From an uncultured Rhodospirillaceae bacterium (GTDB taxonomy: Bacteria; Pseudomonadota; Alphaproteobacteria; Rhodospirillales; Casp-alpha2): 64,000 nucleotides of DNA. The DNA is taken from positions 1 through 64,000 of the forward strand of contig CAJWCU010000008.1 in the NCBI GenBank assembly GCA_913030825.1, in the 5' to 3' direction. The translations under genes were made by a program, and so were the position numbers. The notes beneath the pieces are model-generated. The model was not told where the DNA came from and did no database searches. It saw nothing but the letters and a program-made list of their open reading frames with translations. Shown piece after piece: positions 8,303 to 18,179 of this stretch; the stretch's first letter is position 1, and every line of letters begins with the position of its first letter.

Positions 8303-9796
8303 CTATACGGCGGCGCGTTCCGCCCGCCGTCCGGGCCGGGCCCCGGTCCAGGCCAGTTCAAACCAAACCAACTCCCCGTTCACGTAGACCCGCTCGATCC
8401 CGCCCGCCGGGGTTTCGGGAGCCTCGAAGGTCGCGCGGTCGATAACCGTCTTGGGATCGAAGACCACCAGATCGGCGAAGGCGCCTTGGCGGATTTCGCC
8501 GCGGTCCTTGATGCCAAACACACTGGCCGGTTTGCCGGACATGCGGTGCACGGCCTCTTCCAGGCTGAACACCCCATGGTCGCGGCAGTAATGGCCGAGC
8601 ACGCGGGGGAAGGTTCCCCAAAGGCGCGGATGCGGCCGGCCTTCGTCGATGGGCAGGCCGTCCGACGCGATCATCGCGCCGGGGAAAGCCATGATCCGGC
8701 GGACTTCGTCTTCGTCCATGCGGAAGTACACCGCCCCCGCCGGGGACAGACGATCGATGGCCTCGTCGACGGAACATCCCCATTCGGCGACGATACTGTC
8801 GAATTCGCGGCCGACCATTTCCGGATGGGTCGCCGAGGAGGTCAGAACCGTCTTCTCCGAGGTCGACAGGAAGTCCTTCAACAGGATCGTCGAGGTCGCG
8901 GTATAGGGATAGACGTCGTAATCCAGCTTCATGCGCTGCTGCGCCGCCTTGATATGGGCGAGGCTGTCGTGGCTTTTGCCCCAGTTCTCGCGGCCGACGC
9001 ATTTGTGGTGCGAGATCACGGTCGCCGCCCCGGAACGGTCGGCGATCTCGATGGTCTCGTCCACCGACGGCACCAAGTCCGGGCCCTCGTTCCGCATATG
9101 GGTGGTGTAAAGCGCCCCGAAATCCTTCAGGCAGGCCGCCAGTTCGACGATCTCGTCGGTCGGCGCGTGGATTGCCGTCGGATAGGCCAACCCCGTCGAC
9201 AGGCCGACGGCGCCGTCCTTCAGGCTTTGCTCCAACACCTTCGCCATGGCGTCGATCTCGGCCTTCGTCGCGGGCCGCTCAAAGCCGTCCATGACGCCCG
9301 CGCGCAGGGTCGAATGACCGACCAGGCTGGCCACGTTGATGGCCGGCGGGCTTGCTTCCAGGGCTTCGTTGTAATCCGCCAGGGTCGGATACTTGTAATC
9401 GTCCCAGGTGCCAAGCAGCGCCATGGGGCCCGGCGGGTTGGCCTCGCCCGCACGGCTACCCGGCACGAAGGGCGCCAATGACACGCCGCAGTTGCCGGTC
9501 ACCACCGTGGTCACGCCCTGGCTGGATTTCGGTGCCACGGCGGGCTGCGTCAGGACCATGCGATCATCGTGGGTATGAACGTCGATAAAGCCGGGAGCGA
9601 CGGCCAACCCCGTCGCATCCACGCGCTCCTTGGCCTGGGCTTGGGACAGGTCACCGACGGCCGCGACACGGTCGGCGATGATGCCGACATCGGCGCGGCG
9701 ACGCGGGCCGCCTGTACCATCGATGACGTCGCCGCCGGCAATGATCATATCGAACGAATTGGGTATCTGAGTGGTATCGGGCATGGTCGCGGGCAT
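8303..9796 (-). CDS. N-acyl-D-amino-acid deacylase (D-aminoacylase), amidohydrolase superfamily
   Basis: A 497-residue amidohydrolase. Metal-site motifs are in the right order: HTHDD near residue 70, the Cys of GNCG typical of D-aminoacylases, SHHK near the middle, and ASDGLP toward the C-terminus. The product would remove acyl groups from N-acyl-D-amino acids in the cytoplasm, releasing D-amino acids; the side-chain preference is unknown. It stands alone on the minus strand, divergent from the acyl-CoA dehydrogenase with a 125-base shared region. Confidence 0.88.
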   Translation of the reverse strand: MPATMPDTTQIPNSFDMIIAGGDVIDGTGGPRRRADVGIIADRVAAVGDLSQAQAKERVDATGLAVAPGFIDVHTHDDRMVLTQPAVAPKSSQGVTTVVTGNCGVSLAPFVPGSRAGEANPPGPMALLGTWDDYKYPTLADYNEALEASPPAINVASLVGHSTLRAGVMDGFERPATKAEIDAMAKVLEQSLKDGAVGLSTGLAYPTAIHAPTDEIVELAACLKDFGALYTTHMRNEGPDLVPSVDETIEIADRSGAATVISHHKCVGRENWGKSHDSLAHIKAAQQRMKLDYDVYPYTATSTILLKDFLSTSEKTVLTSSATHPEMVGREFDSIVAEWGCSVDEAIDRLSPAGAVYFRMDEDEVRRIMAFPGAMIASDGLPIDEGRPHPRLWGTFPRVLGHYCRDHGVFSLEEAVHRMSGKPASVFGIKDRGEIRQGAFADLVVFDPKTVIDRATFEAPETPAGGIERVYVNGELVWFELAWTGARPGRRAERAAV

Positions 9797-9921
9797 CTCC
9801 CCTGGTCTTCGGTTTTGGCTGTGGTTTTCGCCATCTTACATCCTCTTTCGCTTGACGTAACGGCACCGTTGTCAGCGCCCGAAACCTTGCCTAAAACCGG
9901 ATGAACCTGAGGAGACATGCC

Positions 9922-11703
9922 ATGGCCGATTACCGCGCGCCCCTGGACGACATGCGTTTCGCCCTGACCGAAATCGCCGACATGGCGGCGGTCAACGCCC
10001 TGCCCGGCTACGGCGAAGCGACGCCGGATCTGGTCGATGCCGTTCTCGAAGAAGCCGGCAAGTTCGGATCGGACGTGCTGGCCCCCTTGAATCACACGGG
10101 CGACCAGGAAGGTTGCGTTCTGGAAAACGGCATCGTCCGCACGCCCAAGGGCTTTCCGGACGCCTATCAGCAATTCTTCCAAGGCGGTTGGAACGCCATC
10201 TGGGCACCTGAGGAATGGGGTGGCCAGGGCCTGCCCGTCGCACTGGCGACCGCGGTCTCGGAAGTCTGGCACGCGGCCAACCTGTCCTTCGCGCTCTGCC
10301 CCATGTTGACGCAAAGCGGGATCGAGTTGCTGCTGTCTCACGGCTCGGACGAGATCAATGCGGTTTATCTGGAAAAGTTGGTCACCGGGCAATGGACCGG
10401 GACCATGAACCTGACCGAACCGCAGGCCGGATCGGATCTCGCGCGTATCCGCTGCAAGGCGGAACGGACCTCCGGCGGCGGTTACGCCGTGCGCGGCCAA
10501 AAAATCTTCATCAGCCACGGTGAACACGACATGGCCGAGAACATCGTCCATATGGTGCTCGCCCGATCGCCGGACGGGCCCGAGGGCATCAAGGGCCTGT
10601 CGCTTTTCGTCGTGCCCAAGTTTCTGCCCGACGGCGACGGCAACCCGGGCGCGCGCAACGACCTGCGCTGCGTCTCGCTGGAACACAAGATGGGCATGCA
10701 CGCCAGCCCCACCGCCGTCATGTCCTACGGCGACGACGGCGGCGCCACGGCTTTCCTGATCGGCGAGGAGAACCGCGGCATCGAATATATGTTCATCATG
10801 ATGAACGCGGCCCGACTGGCGGTCGGCATGGAGGGCGTGGGCATCGCCGAACGCGCCTATCAGCAGGCCCGCGATTTCGCCAAGGAGCGCGTCCAGAGCC
10901 GCGCCGTTTCGGGCGGCCCCGAACCTGTCTCGATCATTCATCATCCGGACGTCCGCCGGATGCTGCTGGCCATGCGGGTTCAGACCGAAGCCATCCGCGC
11001 CATCGCCTACCGCGTCGCGGCGGCGGCGGATAAGGCGCGGCGCCATTCGGACGCGAATATGAAGGCCCGCGCCCAGGGCTTCGTCGACCTGATGACGCCG
11101 GTCGCCAAGGCGTTTTCGACGGATACGGCGTCCGAGGTCGCGGACATCGGCATCCAGGTCCACGGCGGCATGGGATATATCGAGGAAACGGGCGCCGCCC
11201 AACACGCCCGCGATATCCGCGTCACGCGTATCTATGAAGGCACCAACGGCATCCAGGCCAACGACCTGGTCGGCCGCAAGGTCGCCCGGGACGAGGGCCG
11301 CAACGCCGGAGCATTGGTCGTAGAAATTCGGGGCACGCTGGATGACGTGAAAGCCAGCGACCTGGCCGATCTGGCGCCGGCGCTGGAACAGGCCGTCGAA
11401 GCCTTGGAAACTGCAACGAACTGGATCGTCGAGACCTTTCCCGGCGACCCCGCCATCGTCGCCGCCGGGGCAACCCATTACCTGCGCCTCATGGGCGTGG
11501 TCTCGGGTGGCTGGCTGCTGATCCTTGGGGCCTTGCGCGCGAACCGGCGCCGGGCCGCGGGCGACAGCGATCCGTTCCTGGAACAGAAGCTTGTGTCGGC
11601 CCGTTTCTTCGCCGAGCAATACCTGCCACAGGCGGCCGCGTTGAAGGCCACCATCCTGCAAGGCGGCGGGACCGTGACAGAGGTTTCACCGGACGCATTC
11701 TAA
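9922..11703 (+). CDS. Acyl-CoA dehydrogenase, long form (DmdC/FadE-like subgroup)
   Basis: At 593 residues this belongs to the long acyl-CoA dehydrogenases with an extra C-terminal domain, a group that includes 3-methylmercaptopropionyl-CoA dehydrogenase DmdC. Visible motifs are the FAD/substrate segment MNLTEPQAGSDLA, QKIFISHGEHD, and the C-terminal IYEGTNGIQANDL carrying the likely catalytic Glu. Substrate cannot be assigned; no other DMSP or beta-oxidation gene is adjacent. The start at 9922 follows GAGGAG at 9909-9914. The downstream 125 bases lead to lptF and hold no gene. Confidence 0.88.
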   Translation: MADYRAPLDDMRFALTEIADMAAVNALPGYGEATPDLVDAVLEEAGKFGSDVLAPLNHTGDQEGCVLENGIVRTPKGFPDAYQQFFQGGWNAIWAPEEWGGQGLPVALATAVSEVWHAANLSFALCPMLTQSGIELLLSHGSDEINAVYLEKLVTGQWTGTMNLTEPQAGSDLARIRCKAERTSGGGYAVRGQKIFISHGEHDMAENIVHMVLARSPDGPEGIKGLSLFVVPKFLPDGDGNPGARNDLRCVSLEHKMGMHASPTAVMSYGDDGGATAFLIGEENRGIEYMFIMMNAARLAVGMEGVGIAERAYQQARDFAKERVQSRAVSGGPEPVSIIHHPDVRRMLLAMRVQTEAIRAIAYRVAAAADKARRHSDANMKARAQGFVDLMTPVAKAFSTDTASEVADIGIQVHGGMGYIEETGAAQHARDIRVTRIYEGTNGIQANDLVGRKVARDEGRNAGALVVEIRGTLDDVKASDLADLAPALEQAVEALETATNWIVETFPGDPAIVAAGATHYLRLMGVVSGGWLLILGALRANRRRAAGDSDPFLEQKLVSARFFAEQYLPQAAALKATILQGGGTVTEVSPDAF

Positions 11704-11828
11704 GCCGCCCCGCCCCCTCCTTTCGGCCCCGCCGAAAACCTTTCGCAAACCTTGAAATTTCGGGCTTTGCGCCTTGATTTATTAACCTTTTTCCTACAGG
11801 TTCAATCCCGTATTCCCTGGGGATTCGA

Positions 11829-12956
11829 ATGAACGCGCTGACGCGGTACGTATTGCGCCAACTTCTGGTTGGCATGATCCTTGTGACGACGGGCCTGACC
11901 TGTATCATCTGGCTGACCCAGTCGCTGCGGTTTGTCGAAATGATCGTCAACCGGGGCTTGAGCGCGGGCACGTTTCTGTACCTTTCCGGCCTGCTGCTGC
12001 CGAACTTCCTGGTCGTCATCCTGCCCATCGCACTGTTCACCGTGGTCGTCTTCATCTACGCCAAGCTGATCACGGATCGAGAGTTGGTGGTGATGCGGGC
12101 AGCGGGGCTCAGCCAACTGGCGCTTGCCCGGCCGGCGTTGATCTTGGCCGGGTGCACGGTCGTTCTGTCTTACACTCTGCACCTTCAACTGGTGCCGGAA
12201 TCCTATCGCGCCTTCCGGGACCTGCAATGGGATATCCGCAACAGCGTCTCCCATGTCCTGCTGAAAGAGGGCGAATTCAACAACGTGGGCAAGACCACCA
12301 CCGTCTATATCCGCTCGCGCACGCCGGATGGGCAGCTTCACGGCATTCTCGTCCACGACACGCGGGACGTAGCCAAGCCGTTCACCCTGATGGCCGACCG
12401 CGGGGCGATGATCGACACGCCGACGGGGCCCCGCGTTGTGATGTTCAAAGGGAACCGCCAGGAGGTCGACAAGACCACCAACAAATTCTCGATCTTGTAT
12501 TTCGACCGCTGGGTCTACAATCTGGCGATCGGCGGGCCACAAGGTGCACGATGGCGAGAGCCACGTGAACGCACGCTCGCCGAGTTGTTCGATACGGAGA
12601 ATCAGGCCGAACAGATCGGTTCACAGAACGTCGGGAAGTTCATCGTCGAAGCCCATCGTCGGCTGATCGCTCCCATGCTCTGCCTGACCTATGCGGTGAT
12701 CGGACTATGCTGTCTATTAACCGGGAACTTCGGGCGGCGAACGCAAACGGCCCGCGTTCTAACCGCGGTCGCGACCATGGTAGTCCTGCAAGGAATCATC
12801 CTGGGAACGGAAAACGTGATCGCCAAAAACCTGAATCTGATACCCCTGCTCTATGCGGTCGTGCTGGCGCCGATTCCCATCGCATGGTTCATCATGGTCC
12901 GCCCGCCTTCCGCCGCGCCAGCCGCCGCGCCAGCCAACGCGTCCAGCGCGGCCTGA
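11829..12956 (+). CDS. lptF: LPS export system permease LptF
   Basis: A 375-residue permease of the YjgP/YjgQ family: three membrane helices near the N-terminus, a large periplasmic jellyroll domain (about residues 110-270), and three helices near the C-terminus. With LptG and the ATPase LptB (not in this window) it forms the inner-membrane engine that pulls lipopolysaccharide from the membrane and passes it to LptC. It is first in the tandem array lptF-lptG-lptD-surA-pdxA-rsmA and lies 18 bases before lptG, which supports an operon and identifies this copy as LptF. Confidence 0.92.
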   Translation: MNALTRYVLRQLLVGMILVTTGLTCIIWLTQSLRFVEMIVNRGLSAGTFLYLSGLLLPNFLVVILPIALFTVVVFIYAKLITDRELVVMRAAGLSQLALARPALILAGCTVVLSYTLHLQLVPESYRAFRDLQWDIRNSVSHVLLKEGEFNNVGKTTTVYIRSRTPDGQLHGILVHDTRDVAKPFTLMADRGAMIDTPTGPRVVMFKGNRQEVDKTTNKFSILYFDRWVYNLAIGGPQGARWREPRERTLAELFDTENQAEQIGSQNVGKFIVEAHRRLIAPMLCLTYAVIGLCCLLTGNFGRRTQTARVLTAVATMVVLQGIILGTENVIAKNLNLIPLLYAVVLAPIPIAWFIMVRPPSAAPAAAPANASSAA

Positions 12957-12974
12957 CCGGGAGGGGTCGAGAGA

Positions 12975-14075
12975 ATGCGGCTGTCAGCGATCCTTTCGAT
13001 TTATATCGGGCGCCATTTCCTAGTCAGTTTTCTGGGGATTTTTTGCCTGTTCTTGATGCTGATTCTGTTGTTCGATTCCGTCGAATTGCTCCGCCGCGCA
13101 GGGCAAAACCCAGATGTCACCTTCACGATGATTCTGGAAATGTCGTTACTCAAATTGCCGTTCATGGGGCAGAAAACGTTTCCCTTCGCCATCCTGTTCG
13201 GCGGCATGGCCGCATTCTGGCGCCTAACTCGGACCAACGAATTGGTCGTCACCCGCGCAACCGGCATATCTGCCTGGCAATTCATGTTGCCGGTTTTGTT
13301 CCTCGCCTTCGTCTTGGGAATTCTGCAGGTCATGGTCATCAATCCCCTGTCGTCGTCCATGCTGGCGCGCTACGAGCGCCTGGAAGCGACGCGGATCGAA
13401 GGACACACGAGTTTCCTCTCAATCTCCAATTCAGGTCTTTGGCTGCGTCAGGCGGACCAGAAAGGCCAAAGCGTGGTCCATGCCGAACGTGTTCTGCAGC
13501 AGAACAGCGAAGTCGAACTTCGCGAGGTATTGGTGTTCCTGTACGAAGGGAAGGACACGTTCCTGCAACGCATTGATGCGCAATCGGCGCGCCTGGAAGA
13601 CGGCTTTTGGCATCTGAAGGACGCCTGGCTCTTCCAGCCCGAAGCACCGTCCGCCTTTGAGAAAGATTATTGGCTGCCCACAGATTTGACCGTGACGCGC
13701 ATTCAAGACAATTTCGCACCGCCCGAAACCATGTCTTTCTGGGATTTGCCGCGCTTCATCGACACGCTGGAAGAGGCGGGATTCTCGGCCATCCGCCATC
13801 GACTTTACTGGCATACGTTGCTCGCGGCCCCGCTACTGATGTGCGCCATGGTGCTGATCGCCGCAACCTTTACCTTGCGCCAGACGAGGCGTGGCGGCAC
13901 GACCTTCGTCATCGCCGGCGGCGTGTTCACCGGCTTCGTGCTGTATTTCTTTTCGGATATCGTCTTCGCCCTCGGACTGTCTGACAGCATTCCAGTGCTG
14001 CTTGCCGCCTGGACGCCGTCTGGAGTTGCGACAATGTTGGGCACGGCGATGCTGTTCCATCTGGAAGACGGGTAG
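12975..14075 (+). CDS. lptG: LPS export system permease LptG
   Basis: A 366-residue partner of LptF with the same topology: N-terminal helices, a central periplasmic domain (about residues 100-270) and a C-terminal helical block (LLMCAMVLIAATF onwards). It is the second permease subunit of the LptB2FG exporter. GGGAGGGG just upstream (12959-12966) is its ribosome-binding region. The downstream gene is lptD, only five bases away, so the inner- and outer-membrane ends of the LPS transport bridge are made from one message. Confidence 0.92.
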   Translation: MRLSAILSIYIGRHFLVSFLGIFCLFLMLILLFDSVELLRRAGQNPDVTFTMILEMSLLKLPFMGQKTFPFAILFGGMAAFWRLTRTNELVVTRATGISAWQFMLPVLFLAFVLGILQVMVINPLSSSMLARYERLEATRIEGHTSFLSISNSGLWLRQADQKGQSVVHAERVLQQNSEVELREVLVFLYEGKDTFLQRIDAQSARLEDGFWHLKDAWLFQPEAPSAFEKDYWLPTDLTVTRIQDNFAPPETMSFWDLPRFIDTLEEAGFSAIRHRLYWHTLLAAPLLMCAMVLIAATFTLRQTRRGGTTFVIAGGVFTGFVLYFFSDIVFALGLSDSIPVLLAAWTPSGVATMLGTAMLFHLEDG

Positions 14076-14080
14076 GAACG

Positions 14081-16849
14081 ATGGCCCGCTTCTTGCGCTC
14101 CCTCGCGATGTCCCGACGACTGGCGGCATCCTTGCTGACGGTTACGACCGCTCTCGTTTGCGCGCCTTCCTCGCATGCCGCAACGGATGACGGAAGGGAT
14201 ACCCAACGCCCGCTGGGTATTCTGTTGCTGAACGGCGCACCAACGTCATCAACCGCAGAAGGTGAGCCTGCCGCAACGCCTCCCACGGTGCCAAGCGCCC
14301 TGCCCTCGGCGTTGCCTTCACGTACGGCGCAGCCCACGCCCACCCGATTGTTCAACGCACCGCCCACCTCCGCTCCCCCTGTGCCTTCCACATCGTCGGC
14401 ATCGCGCCCGATCCCGGGCGGCCTGCTCTCAGCCCCCGCATCGGCGCGGGCACAACCGAACCGTCTTTTCAACGCGCCGACCGGCGACAACTCCGCTCCT
14501 ATCCAAAAACCGGCCGCTTCAATCGCTCCGGCCGGTGCCCGCCCGCTCGGCCTATTGTTCGACAATTCGGCGGCCGCGCCGGTCACCCCACGAGGCGACG
14601 GTTCCGGCCAGGCACGGCCTGCGTCGATGATCGCGCCCACCACCTTGCACCCACCCGTCGCGGTACCGCGTCCCGTCATGCCCTCGGCCGCGTCTCCGAC
14701 CGGGCGGGCGCCCCAATACACATCTGATCCGCCCCCTGCGCCGCGCCAAACACGACAGGCAGACACATCGCCCGAAACACCCGAGAGCACGCCGGAAAAG
14801 ATTGAAGGTTCCACGGAGGCTCCGGTCAACCTGCTGGCCGACGAAATGAGCTTCGATCGCGAAAACAGTTTGGTCACGGCTTCGGGCAATGTCGAAATCA
14901 CTTTTGGGGACCGGTCGCTGACTGCCGATCAAGTGACATACAACCAGCGGACGGACATCGTACAAGCCGCAGGGAACGTGACGATCCTGGAACCGTCGGG
15001 GGAACAGATTTTTGCCGACCAAATCACGATCACCGGCGACCTGAAAGACGGCCTGATCCGCAACATCGGCGTGATATTGGCCGATCGTTCTCGTCTCGCG
15101 GCCCAGGGCGCCAAACGGTCCGGCGCGATCGTCACCGAGTTGCGCCAAGGCGTCTATTCTCCATGCAACTTGTGTGCGGAGGACCCTGAACGGCCGCCTC
15201 TATGGCAAATCAAAGCCGTCCGCGTGATCCACGACAAGCGGACCAAAACACTCGAATACAAGGATGCCTGGCTGGAGGTATTCGGGGTTCCCGTTCTTTA
15301 CACGCCCTATTTCATTCACCCAGACCCCAGCATTCGCCGCAAGGCAGGCTTTCTCGCCCCCGGGTTCGGCGGTTCATCCGATTTGGGCTTCGTCGCACGA
15401 ATTCCCTATTTCTACCCGTTCGATGACACGAATGACCTGACCGCGACACCGGCCTTTTCGGAATCGGAAGGCTTCCAGTTGACGCTGGATCATCGCAAGC
15501 GATTCCAGAACGGCAAGTTGGACACCCAGGTCAGCGGGATCAACGATTCTGAAGGCGATTTCCGCGGACACGTATTTTCCGAAGGATTGTGGGATCTGAA
15601 CCGGACCTGGCGCGCGGGTTTCGATATCAATCGTGCGACGGACGACACGTATCTGCGGCGTTTCGGCTTCGACAGCCAGCCCGTCCTTGAAAGCCGGGTT
15701 TTCGCGGAAGGCTTCCGCGGCCGAAATTACCTTGGCGTCAATGCGTATTCCTTCCAGGACCAGCGCGCCGATGCGGATTCAATCGACAGCCCCCTGGTTC
15801 TCCCCCTAATTGAATACAACCACGTCGGAGAACCCGATCGGTTCGGTGGCAATTTCGCCATGGATGCCAGTTTCCTGGTCGTCTCGCGCGACGAAAGTGG
15901 AAACGATACCCGCCGCCTGTCGATTCGACCTTCTTGGAACCGCCGTTTCTCGGATTCCATCGGGAATCTCTTTGCCTTCTCCACCGGCGTTTGGGCCGAT
16001 GGTTATCACGTTGCCAACGTTGAACGCGATAATACCTCGGATTTCACCGGCGTGACCGGGCGTATTTATCCTTATGCATCGCTCGAATGGCGCCTTCCTT
16101 TGATCAATCAACTGGGCAAGGCGAGCCAGACCCTCGAGCCGATCGTCAACTTCGTCGCCAGCCCGAACGGCGGAAACTCCAGCAACATTCCCAACGAAGA
16201 CAGTCAAGAATTTGAATTCGACGACACCAACCTATTCGGGGCTAACCGGTTCGGTGGGATCGACCGGGTCGAGGGCGGCTCGCGCATCAACTACGGCCTG
16301 AAGTGGGGTCTGTTCAGCCCGACCGGACGAAGCATCACCTTGTTGGTCGGCCAGACCTACCGATTTAATCCCGACGATACGTTTGCTGAAGGCAGCGGCC
16401 TGGAAGACGATTTGTCCGATATCGTCGCGGCGGCCCGGATCAATCCGTCACCCTATTTCGACGCCACTTATCGCACGCAGATCGAGAAGGATTCGTTCTC
16501 TGCACGCCGCCATCAGGTTCAGTTAAGTGCCGGCGTGCCGTTGCTGCGGGGCTCGACCAGCTATATCTTCTTCGAAGAACCGGAAGACAGTGAATTCAGC
16601 GGTCGCGAAGAATTGTCTTTCAACATCTCTTCCCAGTTCACACGGGAATGGCGGGTCCAGGTTCAGGCTATTCGGGATATGGCGGCCAACGAAATGCGCT
16701 CGATCTCCAGCGATCTCGTGTACGAAGACGAATGCCTGATAGTCACCACCCGGTTTTCCAGAACGTTTTACGAAGACCGGGACCTTCAGCCAACCGATGC
16801 CTTTACCGTGAACCTTCTTTTGAAGACCCTAGGACAGATCACTTTCTAA
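14081..16849 (+). CDS. lptD: LPS assembly outer-membrane protein LptD
   Basis: A 922-residue outer-membrane protein. It begins with a signal peptide (cleavage near SSHA-ATDD, residue 33). Next comes a long Pro/Ala/Ser/Thr-rich segment (residues about 35-245), then an OstA-type jellyroll domain (from about residue 248) and a beta-barrel ending in the aromatic-terminated strand LGQITF. With LptE it inserts LPS into the outer leaflet. Cysteines are a CxxC pair near residue 362 and one Cys near the C-terminus (DECLI), so disulfide pairing must differ from the four-cysteine E. coli protein. The low-complexity segment holds a repeated short motif (see findings). surA begins directly after the stop codon. 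Confidence 0.93.
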   Translation: MARFLRSLAMSRRLAASLLTVTTALVCAPSSHAATDDGRDTQRPLGILLLNGAPTSSTAEGEPAATPPTVPSALPSALPSRTAQPTPTRLFNAPPTSAPPVPSTSSASRPIPGGLLSAPASARAQPNRLFNAPTGDNSAPIQKPAASIAPAGARPLGLLFDNSAAAPVTPRGDGSGQARPASMIAPTTLHPPVAVPRPVMPSAASPTGRAPQYTSDPPPAPRQTRQADTSPETPESTPEKIEGSTEAPVNLLADEMSFDRENSLVTASGNVEITFGDRSLTADQVTYNQRTDIVQAAGNVTILEPSGEQIFADQITITGDLKDGLIRNIGVILADRSRLAAQGAKRSGAIVTELRQGVYSPCNLCAEDPERPPLWQIKAVRVIHDKRTKTLEYKDAWLEVFGVPVLYTPYFIHPDPSIRRKAGFLAPGFGGSSDLGFVARIPYFYPFDDTNDLTATPAFSESEGFQLTLDHRKRFQNGKLDTQVSGINDSEGDFRGHVFSEGLWDLNRTWRAGFDINRATDDTYLRRFGFDSQPVLESRVFAEGFRGRNYLGVNAYSFQDQRADADSIDSPLVLPLIEYNHVGEPDRFGGNFAMDASFLVVSRDESGNDTRRLSIRPSWNRRFSDSIGNLFAFSTGVWADGYHVANVERDNTSDFTGVTGRIYPYASLEWRLPLINQLGKASQTLEPIVNFVASPNGGNSSNIPNEDSQEFEFDDTNLFGANRFGGIDRVEGGSRINYGLKWGLFSPTGRSITLLVGQTYRFNPDDTFAEGSGLEDDLSDIVAAARINPSPYFDATYRTQIEKDSFSARRHQVQLSAGVPLLRGSTSYIFFEEPEDSEFSGREELSFNISSQFTREWRVQVQAIRDMAANEMRSISSDLVYEDECLIVTTRFSRTFYEDRDLQPTDAFTVNLLLKTLGQITF

Positions 16850-18175
16850 ATGCGATTGACCCCGATCACTCCGACGAGTTCGAGCAGTTTCGTTCTCCCC
16901 TTCCCAGCGCTTTCACGCGCAGCAGCAGCCATGGCTTTGGCCACGGTATTTTGGTTCGCCACAGCAGCGCCCGCGTTCGCCCAGCAGATGGGAATTATCG
17001 CCACGGTCAACAGCGCACCGATCTCCGAATACGATCTGAGAGCCCGCCTGGAACTGGTCATGGCGATGTCGGGCCTGCCGCGCAATCGCCAGACTGTTCA
17101 GCAACTGGCGCCCAAGGTGGTTGATACCCTGATCGAAGAAGAATTAAAGCGGCAAGAAGCGGAAGCCCTAGGGATCGAGGTCAGCCAGGAAGAGGTGCAA
17201 TCGGCGGTACGGCGGTTCGAGCAGGCGCGCAACATGCCTGCAGGCGCAATGCTTGAAATGCTGAAGACCATGAACTTATCCGAAGAGGTCCTGTACCAAC
17301 AGATTCGCGCAGATCTCTCTTGGCGTGATGCGCTTCGGCGTCGGTTTCGTGCGTTGACGCAGGTTTCCGACGAGGAGATCGACGAAGAACTGGCCCGCAT
17401 GGAGGCCGAAAAAGGTAAGCCGGTGGCCCTCCTTTCGGAGATTTTCCTTCCGGTGGACCAACCGGACAAAGAACAAGAAGTGCGCGCGGTCGCGAACCGT
17501 ATTATCAGCGAACTTAAGAATGGCGCGCCGTTCCAGACCATGGCCACGACCTTTTCGCAAAGCCCGACAGCGGCCGTCGGCGGCGATCTGGGTTGGGTTT
17601 CCGTTGGAACCTTGGCACCTGAGGCCGGTCGCGCATTGGCGGCCATGAAAACCGGAGATTATTCGAAACCGATCCGATCCCGGGACGGCTTCTCCGTCTA
17701 TTGGCTGAGGGACCAGCGCGTGTCCCAAGGCGCCACGGGCCCCGCGGCCGACCCCCAAATCGAATTGCAACAGGTAACCATCCCTGTGAAGGATGTCAGC
17801 CCGACGTCCGGCGCGGAAAATGAGTTGGATCTGGCCAAGCGACTACGGCTTCGGGCCAATAATTGTCAGGACATGGCCGACATGCCCCGCACCGTCGCCG
17901 GAGGATTGACCGCCGATAGGCTAAAGCTCCGGCTCAGCCAGCTTTCACCGCTGGTCAAGGAATCGATCAAGGACCTGCCCGACGGCAAGCCCAGCGAAGT
18001 CATCAAGGTTCCCGGTGCCTATATGTTGTTCATGGTCTGCGAACGTGTCGCCGAGAATTCCGAAGAAATCGTCCGCGCCCAGGTACGCAGGCGTCTGATC
18101 GACGCCCGCCTTGATCTGGCTGCACGGCAATTCATGCGCGACCTGCGACGTAACGCCTTCATCGAACGCCGTTAG
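16850..18175 (+). CDS. surA: Periplasmic chaperone / peptidyl-prolyl isomerase SurA
   Basis: A 441-residue SurA-like protein. It has a signal peptide (hydrophobic core about residues 20-40, ending APAFAQQ), an N-terminal chaperone domain starting with IIATVNSAPISEYDL, and a parvulin-type PPIC domain near residues 190-290 (LLSEIFLP, FSQSPTAAVGGDLGWV). A C-terminal helix finishes the fold. SurA escorts unfolded outer-membrane proteins, LptD included, to the Bam complex. Its ATG follows the lptD stop with no gap, implying translational coupling between client and chaperone. Confidence 0.92.
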   Translation: MRLTPITPTSSSSFVLPFPALSRAAAAMALATVFWFATAAPAFAQQMGIIATVNSAPISEYDLRARLELVMAMSGLPRNRQTVQQLAPKVVDTLIEEELKRQEAEALGIEVSQEEVQSAVRRFEQARNMPAGAMLEMLKTMNLSEEVLYQQIRADLSWRDALRRRFRALTQVSDEEIDEELARMEAEKGKPVALLSEIFLPVDQPDKEQEVRAVANRIISELKNGAPFQTMATTFSQSPTAAVGGDLGWVSVGTLAPEAGRALAAMKTGDYSKPIRSRDGFSVYWLRDQRVSQGATGPAADPQIELQQVTIPVKDVSPTSGAENELDLAKRLRLRANNCQDMADMPRTVAGGLTADRLKLRLSQLSPLVKESIKDLPDGKPSEVIKVPGAYMLFMVCERVAENSEEIVRAQVRRRLIDARLDLAARQFMRDLRRNAFIERR

Positions 18176-18179
18176 CCCC

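Noticed and set aside
9745-11661. A 638-residue minus-strand open frame opposite the acyl-CoA dehydrogenase
   Set aside because: The translation is an Arg/Asp/Gln-rich composition with no family features, whereas the plus strand encodes a complete dehydrogenase.
11800-11828. A T-arm-like sequence (GGTTCAATCCC) just before lptF, suggesting a tRNA
   Set aside because: No matching acceptor, D or anticodon arms could be found around it.
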